Positions 58,390 to 64,000 of a DNA stretch of 64,000 nt are shown piece by piece. The notes beneath the pieces are model-generated. The model was not told the origin of the DNA. It saw only the letters and a list, made by a program, of their open reading frames with translations, and ran no database searches. Position 1 is the stretch's first letter. Each line of letters starts with the position of its first letter. This DNA comes from Phoronis australis. Taxonomy: Eukaryota; Phoronida; Phoronidae. The stretch covers positions 191,165-255,164 of the forward strand of contig NMRA01000346.1 in NCBI GenBank assembly GCA_002633005.1, read 5' to 3'. A program made the translations under genes and the position numbers.

Positions 58390-60760
58390 ATATGCCTTTT
58401 TGTTCCAGAAATATAGAAAGACTATTGAACCGAATGAACTAGCAATGTCAACTAGGCGAGTTAGGTGTCCATCAAGTAGCAGATTACTGTGGCTACTGTA
58501 GGCAGGGCAAATTTCTACCAGATGTTGAGGAGTCTCGGTCTGCCACATTTGGGATCACCTGCGTGATAGCAACTAAATCCAAGCAGGAGAGTTTTTTAAC
58601 CTTTCGGATCAGTAGGATCGGTTTGTTTTGCCTGCAGACGGAGAGCTTCCTCCATGAATCTAGGGGCAGTTTCCACAACCAGTGTCTCACCTTTGCTCTG
58701 CAGCACCTATAGGCAACTGGTAAGCCTGGTGAACATGCTCCTTCGTTTGCAAAATTGTCAGCAGCTTCGTTTCCATCAATGCCAGCACGGGGTTTAACTC
58801 AGTTCACTTAAACAATTCCACCACCTGTTAGGCGGTTAAGCACGTTTACACAGGCCTGAACTCAACGGGAGTTGATCTTGAGCTTAGTTGAAGTTTTAAT
58901 AGCCGCTTGGCTGTCTGAGAGTATGAAAAGTTCCTTGTTATCCAGGACTGATTCATGCTTCCTTGCCAGTTGGGCAGCCTGGTGAATGGCGACAATTTGA
59001 GCCTGAATGACTGTTACAGTGTTACTCAGTGGGATCCAGCTTGTTTGTCGTCCACTGCAAGGTCTGGAAAGTAGATTCCCGATCCTGACTGTTCGTTGTC
59101 AAGTTCATAACTATCGGTGTAACAAACGAACTGATGATCACAGAAATCAATTATTTCGTGACCATCCCCAATTTCTCTACAGAAAATGTGTCTGTTATTT
59201 TGGTTCTTCACTAAAACATCGCTCGGCATTGCCAAAAAGTTCTATTTTCTGACAGTAACCTGTTGCATATAGTAATAGGGCTCTTGTGAACAACAGTGTC
59301 AGTGATTCACGCATTACTTCCCTGCCCATTACACTTCATACGGTAAGCTGAAATCGCAGATTCACTACTGAGGTAAATATGCAAGGGTGGCAAAGCAATA
59401 AGAATTTCCATTGTAGCTGGAGGTATCGCCACAAATGCAGAAGTCACATACAAGCAAGCTAAACGCTTCAGTTGTATCAGTTTAACAGTGCTCTGTTCAA
59501 GAGATGTTATACATATTGATGCCGCGTGAGCCAACATCGGTCTGATAACAACAATCTAGATCCAGAGAGAGGGGAGATTCCCCAAGTTTTACCCACAACT
59601 CAGTTATACCTTACCAGAGCCGACTTGGCCTTGGTTATCCTATCCATCACGTGAAGTGTCCAAGGTAATGGGGAATAACACCTTGGTAGGCGACTTCTTC
59701 CATGTGAGCATCACCACTTTTGTTTTACTGCTATTGATCTCCAAGCCAACTCTCACGTTCCATCGGATAGTAATATTAAGTGCCTTTTGGACAATGTTGC
59801 TGCATGTGGAAGCATCAACGCTTGACACTCAGAAGGCAATGTCATCGGCATAGGTCTGTCAAATGTTAACCAACAACACCCTTAACAGACAGTCCATGAC
59901 CACATTGAAGAAAGTAAGTGAAACGGTACCACCTTGTGGAGTCCTTCTAGTGATACACTAGCTCCTTCAAGCTTAGCTGATGCAGTCTGACTGCTCAGCA
60001 TGTACATAATACACCTTGTAAGTCCTTTGTCAATCCGAAACTTAACAAGTACATCATGTTTAATGTAGCTGAAGACACCAACAATGTTACTGAAAGCACC
60101 AAGAGCAAAGAGTTTCTTGTATATGGCAATTTCAGGCTGCCTGGCAAGGTGATGAAGAACCAGTCGCTGGAGAAAAAAGCCAGCTCTTTTGTGTAAACAT
60201 ACTGACTGAAGTTAAGTCTTAACATCTTATCTTTCTAACTGCCACAGAACCGATTTCTCAGGACTTAACAAGACGCAGGAAGTTAGAGTTATAGGTCTGA
60301 AGGAGTCAGTTTTGAAGTAAGAATTTTTGCCAGGTTTGGGAATAAAAACAAACCTCGCTTTAATCCAAGTTTCTGGGACGTAGCCTAGTCCAAGACAGGA
60401 TTTGGAAAATCTTAGTTCCTGCTTCCTGTAGTATCTTAGGGAGTACCTTTTCTTGCCCGGGGGACTTCCATAGTTTAAAAGATATGAGGGTCAGTGTAAC
60501 TAGATAGCTAGTAGCCATCTCATCAAGAAAGTCCACATGGAATTCGTGTTTTTCCCGGTCACGTACTGCGTCTCCAGTTTCATGAGCAGGTATCACACTA
60601 CTGGGGTAGTGTTTATCCAACATTGCCCTGAGAATTGTATGAGCCGTCTTTTCGCTCGACAGTCTCCAACTGAGCAGTCTTGACCTTCTTCTGAATCTCA
60701 ACAATTTGCCGTTACTGACAAACCTGAACCTTGCTGCCAAAACATCTATACACGCTCCTT
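58390..60760 (-). mobile_element. Decayed non-LTR (LINE) retrotransposon with RT and RNase H motifs
   Basis: Read on the - strand across several frames: near 60450 KSPGQEKVLPKIL; about 60324-60360 FVFIPKPGKNSYF followed by FRPITLTS; a TPQGG-like stretch; YADD at 59852-59841, the RT catalytic motif, with a stop codon three residues later; then a thumb-like GLEINSSKTKVV. Further on, RNase H landmarks appear in order: YTDSYE (about 59110), SDSQAAI (about 58905), GIDGNEAAD (about 58760), and an ETPQHLVEIC end (about 58530). RT plus RNase H without an integrase is the layout of I/LOA-type LINEs; the clade is inferred. Many stops and frameshifts: inactive. The 5' part (endonuclease) was not seen. 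Confidence 0.88.
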
Positions 60761-61022
60761 TTTGCCCTACGTGGCTTGAAGGTCCTGTTTACCTGCTCGG
60801 CAATGCGATGAGCTTTTCTTGCCTTCTTCTGAAGAGATGCCTAGGCTCTAAATAGCTTTGCATGCGTCACTCGGCAAGTACCCTTCGCGACCTGAATGAT
60901 TCCTCGCCATCACTGTTTACACGGACTCCAAGTTGTATTTCACATCGTATGCGCCACTATGTACGTCAGTTTGTAACAAACTACATGTACCAGTTGTTTA
61001 CCCTTCTCTAATCTTGTCCAAT

Positions 61023-61144
61023 ATGCCCGGATGTTGCTGTGTACTGGGATGTTAACATCATGAAAAGTAAAAGAAGCTCCGTTTCACCGACTTCCACAGG
61101 ATGACAAGATCTATCGGCATTGGCTCGTACATGTTAGAAAGCAC
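61023..61144 (+). pseudogene. Frameshifted THAP-domain remnant
   Basis: The + strand reads MPGCCCVLGC from 61023 and then, after a frame change, FHRLPQDDKIYRHWLVHVRK (61082-61141). The CC-x-x-x-C opening, HRLP and the Trp are the THAP order. Stop codons and the frame change show it is dead. It lies beside the LINE remnant on the opposite strand. Confidence 0.7.
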
Positions 61145-62553
61145 CGTTCCCGCTCACACCATCGTTAAAGCAGTCCACAAATAGCCTGCGTGCAGCAAAC
61201 TATTCTTGACGTCGTTTTACGAAGGGGATACGCTGGGAGAAATCATCAAGGGAGGCCGGGTTGTAAAAATGTTCTGAAGTAGGATACCATACCGAGGGTA
61301 TTTCCCTTCTCTGCTCCGTTGCCAGCAGCTGGGTCGTGACTTTTTGTAACGCAAACCTTCCTGACCTGCAGTCCCTGTAGAGACTGAAGGCCACAAAGTT
61401 TGTGAGTCCCGCGCGTGTAGACGGTCAAAGCAGCGTCCCAGCGCAGAAACTAGCACTACGTCACCATTAACGGGACCCCAAACTTGGATTTAAAACTCCC
61501 ACTCAACTCAGTAATTTTTCCAATCTAGAAATATCCACGAATATTCAAGGCATGCACTTAATTGCTTTTCCTTTTTTTTTTGAAAATACTATACAGTCAA
61601 CAGATGGCCACAATGAATCGTTGCAAAAACAACAAAGATGGCGGGAATGATTCGGGCCGCGAACGTCACTTCCGAAGTGGAAAATGCAAAATGTATTACA
61701 ACACGGGACATTTTATTAACTTGAATATTATCTAAGATACCTAGAAAATCGTAAAAATGAGATTAAAGACGGTTCGATTCCATTATAATAACTGATCTTT
61801 TGACTCTCTTAAACAACGGATTTGGTAACAGTAATGTGACGTAGTCTACATTTATGTAAGATTTGGGGCCTGCGTTCCACACATGCAGGGAACTTGCAAA
61901 AACGCTAGTTCAAGCCTCGTGAGATATTACCACACATTAAAAGGGAAGTAGACGATCACATCAATTTTTCTCGCGATTGTCTTGGACCAACAGACTACAG
62001 ACGAGTTTCTTGTTTTGACATTTGCTTTCGTTGAGAAAACATAATGGCCGACTCGATATTGACCAAATAATGTTTCTATACTTTCTTCTATTAATTTCTT
62101 AAAAATAAAATTATGACCTATTTGCTCCTGCATACTTTCTCATTTATGCAGACCCCTGTCACATCTAGCAACCGCATTCCGAATGTTTAACATGGCGATT
62201 AAGCTTTTCCAAATTTATGAAATTGCTCTGTATTATACTGGACTAGAAAACAAGGTCGCAACTATGCAAATACGTCCCACCAAACGATTATAACTCACAC
62301 AGTGTAATTGTTTATAACATACCGATGCTTTCTTGGTGTTATCACTCAGTTTGATACCCAGCACGAGATAAAGCAAGACAACACGGGGGGCAATCGCACG
62401 ACTACACTTGAGTAAATTCACCTTAATTGCGCCATGCGCAAATTGAACCACGTCGTGGACGAATACAAAATAAGCGCCTGTGAGTCAGTCACAAGGTGGG
62501 GTGGCCGTCTCGTCCAAGAGTGAGCTCACGTGCACACGAAACCTGCCTGTAAA
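61145..62553. other. Region without a recognised gene
   Basis: The short open frames on the - strand (61200-61456, 61927-62133, 62233-62451) have no motif or splice support. 61890-61960 weakly resembles the cacgtg-core repeat. Confidence 0.5.
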
Positions 62554-63501
62554 CAGTGGCGGATCTAGGATATCACAAGGGGGGCCAACATTTTGTCCGG
62601 CTGTAAGCATTTGCGCAAACTGAACCACGATTGTAGATGCTTATAGCACCGAATGGGGGGAGGAAATTTTTCTGTTTTTACCTCTAAAAATCAAGCATTT
62701 TCCTTGATTCCTGAAGTATTATCCAAGAAAAAAGGCAAAAAAAAAAACACGGAAAACGAGTGAAACATACTCGAACTCACGACCTGGCGCGCGTGCGTTA
62801 CCACTACATCACCACAATTTAACTAATAATAACATACTAAGAGACCTACTTGTTTATGGTCCACAGCGTTTGCGCGCGAAACCTACTTCTTTTTGTAATG
62901 CTTATTACACGTTTTGTGTCATCGATTCGTAACAAATTTGTCGTATTTAAAATAGTCTTCAAATGCCCAAAAGACCAAATCCGTTTTTGTTGTTCGCAAT
63001 AATGACGGGATTGCTTTGCTTTGGAAATCGTCTTAAGATAAGGTTTGACTAAGAGAGCATTGCGAGTTTCTGAGTGATTCACTAAGGCTTCGATTAAAAT
63101 TCACATCTTACCAGCAGCTTCTGTTTTTTCATCGTAACTCAGGTTCCATTTTCTTTAAAAATGAAGTAATTTTTCTTCATTGCACAGTGGAGCAGACGAC
63201 GGAAACGGAGTCGTAGTGTGCAGCGCCACTGCCGGTCGCCTGGGATATTGCGGGAGAGCCAATACTTAGCCATAGTTCCGTTACGAATGCGCCGTGTTCC
63301 GAATTTGACACTTGGAATTGGATTTGAGCCCCCCCAACACTAAAACTGCACACATTTAAATCTGTTTTCATCCGTATAATTTTAATTACTGGGGTTAATT
63401 AATAAACTCAACATTTCCCTACGCTGTTACTGTTTTATTTTTTTGCGGCAGCCAAGGGGGGCGGGGGCGGGCCCCCTGGGCCCCCCCTAAATCCGCCTAT
63501 G
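62554..63501. mobile_element. TIR element, family 1 copy c, 948 bp, TSD GTAAA
   Basis: Begins CAGTGGCGGATCTAGG and ends CCTAAATCCGCCTATG, flanked by GTAAA at 62549-62553 and 63502-63506. G-rich ggggggcc and C-rich ggccccccc lie just inside, as in the two short copies. The interior has no recognisable transposase; it does contain a tRNA-like promoter on the - strand (62766-62815). Longest copy in the window, so the best template for the family. Confidence 0.88.
62766..62815 (-). repeat. tRNA-like A and B boxes inside the 948-bp element
   Basis: On the - strand gatgtagtggtaacgcac and, about 20 bases on, gagttcgagta match pol III box A and box B. A SINE head inserted in, or built into, the DNA transposon. 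Confidence 0.5.
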
Positions 63502-63506
63502 GTAAA

Positions 63507-64000
63507 TGTGTATTTACAGACACGCTCGACAAAGGAGTTAACCCGCGGAACACAAGTTTGCCTAAGTTTTGCAAATAAAAACTAGTCTCAGTCTTTTAAT
63601 GAGATTTTTTTTGGGAATTCCAATTCTTACGAAGAAAACATGAACAGAACAGAGAATGCCTACAGTTGTATGTTATAATCCAGGTAAATTTTGAAACAAC
63701 TATGAAGTAGCGCTATCTAAATTTTTTGAAAACCGCCGTTCATAAGAACAGAAATACGAGCCAACACACGTGAGTATCGCTGGTTTCTGTCTAAGCTCAG
63801 TTAGAACTGCAAAACAACACGTGGCATTCGACCACATTTTGTAACCGCTAAAAATGGTTCGACAAAGGGACAACCTACTTTGTACGATTAGAGGAAGTAA
63901 TCAAACGCTTGCTTAGTCGCTTAGCATTGTTTTTGATGGTCTGCAATACAACTTGATATAAATTATAATGTCATGGTTTTTTCATCTGAAAATGCTGCAT
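63507..64000. other. End of window, nothing recognised
   Basis: A+T-rich sequence without ORF, repeat or motif that I can support. Confidence 0.5.

Overview
This is animal nuclear DNA, most likely from a marine invertebrate. Genes are split by GT-AG introns, A+T is high, mobile-element debris is dense, and there are long microsatellites and two assembly gaps. The calcitonin-type peptides have glycine-rich rings like those of echinoderm calcitonins, and the receptor is close to invertebrate D2-like dopamine receptors. A deuterostome such as a hemichordate is plausible, but this is inference and no species can be read from the window.

Two intact protein-coding genes can be reconstructed exon by exon. 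On the + strand (3421-12542), six exons join into a 247-residue secreted precursor. It carries a signal peptide, three dibasic-flanked peptides with an N-terminal disulfide ring (calcitonin type) and two related helical spacer segments. All five introns are phase 2, and the spacer exons (6763-6852 and 10591-10680, both exactly 90 nt) are homologous, so the gene seems to have grown by duplication of exon units. It is the most interesting object in the window and is easily missed because every exon is short. On the - strand (32269 down to 17622), four exons join into a complete 527-residue D2-like dopamine receptor with an 11.2 kb first intron. The two genes are convergent, about 5 kb apart, and a possible 63-residue membrane microprotein lies just past the receptor stop codon.

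The rest (about 33-64 kb and the large introns) is gene-poor and made of repeats. It holds three copies of a terminal-inverted-repeat family with perfect 5-bp target duplications; a gap-spanning element with 28-bp perfect inverted termini; several foldback elements; a decayed non-LTR retrotransposon with reverse transcriptase and RNase H motifs (58.4-60.8 kb, - strand); two broken THAP-domain sequences; tRNA-like SINE pieces; diverged dispersed repeats; and a 645-bp direct duplication around a single N that looks like unmerged haplotypes.

Functionally, the precursor would enter the secretory pathway and be cut at dibasic sites to release up to three ring peptides, two of them with a proline-glycine amidation signal, probable ligands of family B calcitonin-type receptors. 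The dopamine receptor would act at the plasma membrane through inhibitory G proteins. Nothing in the sequence shows that the two genes act together; their adjacency is only positional.
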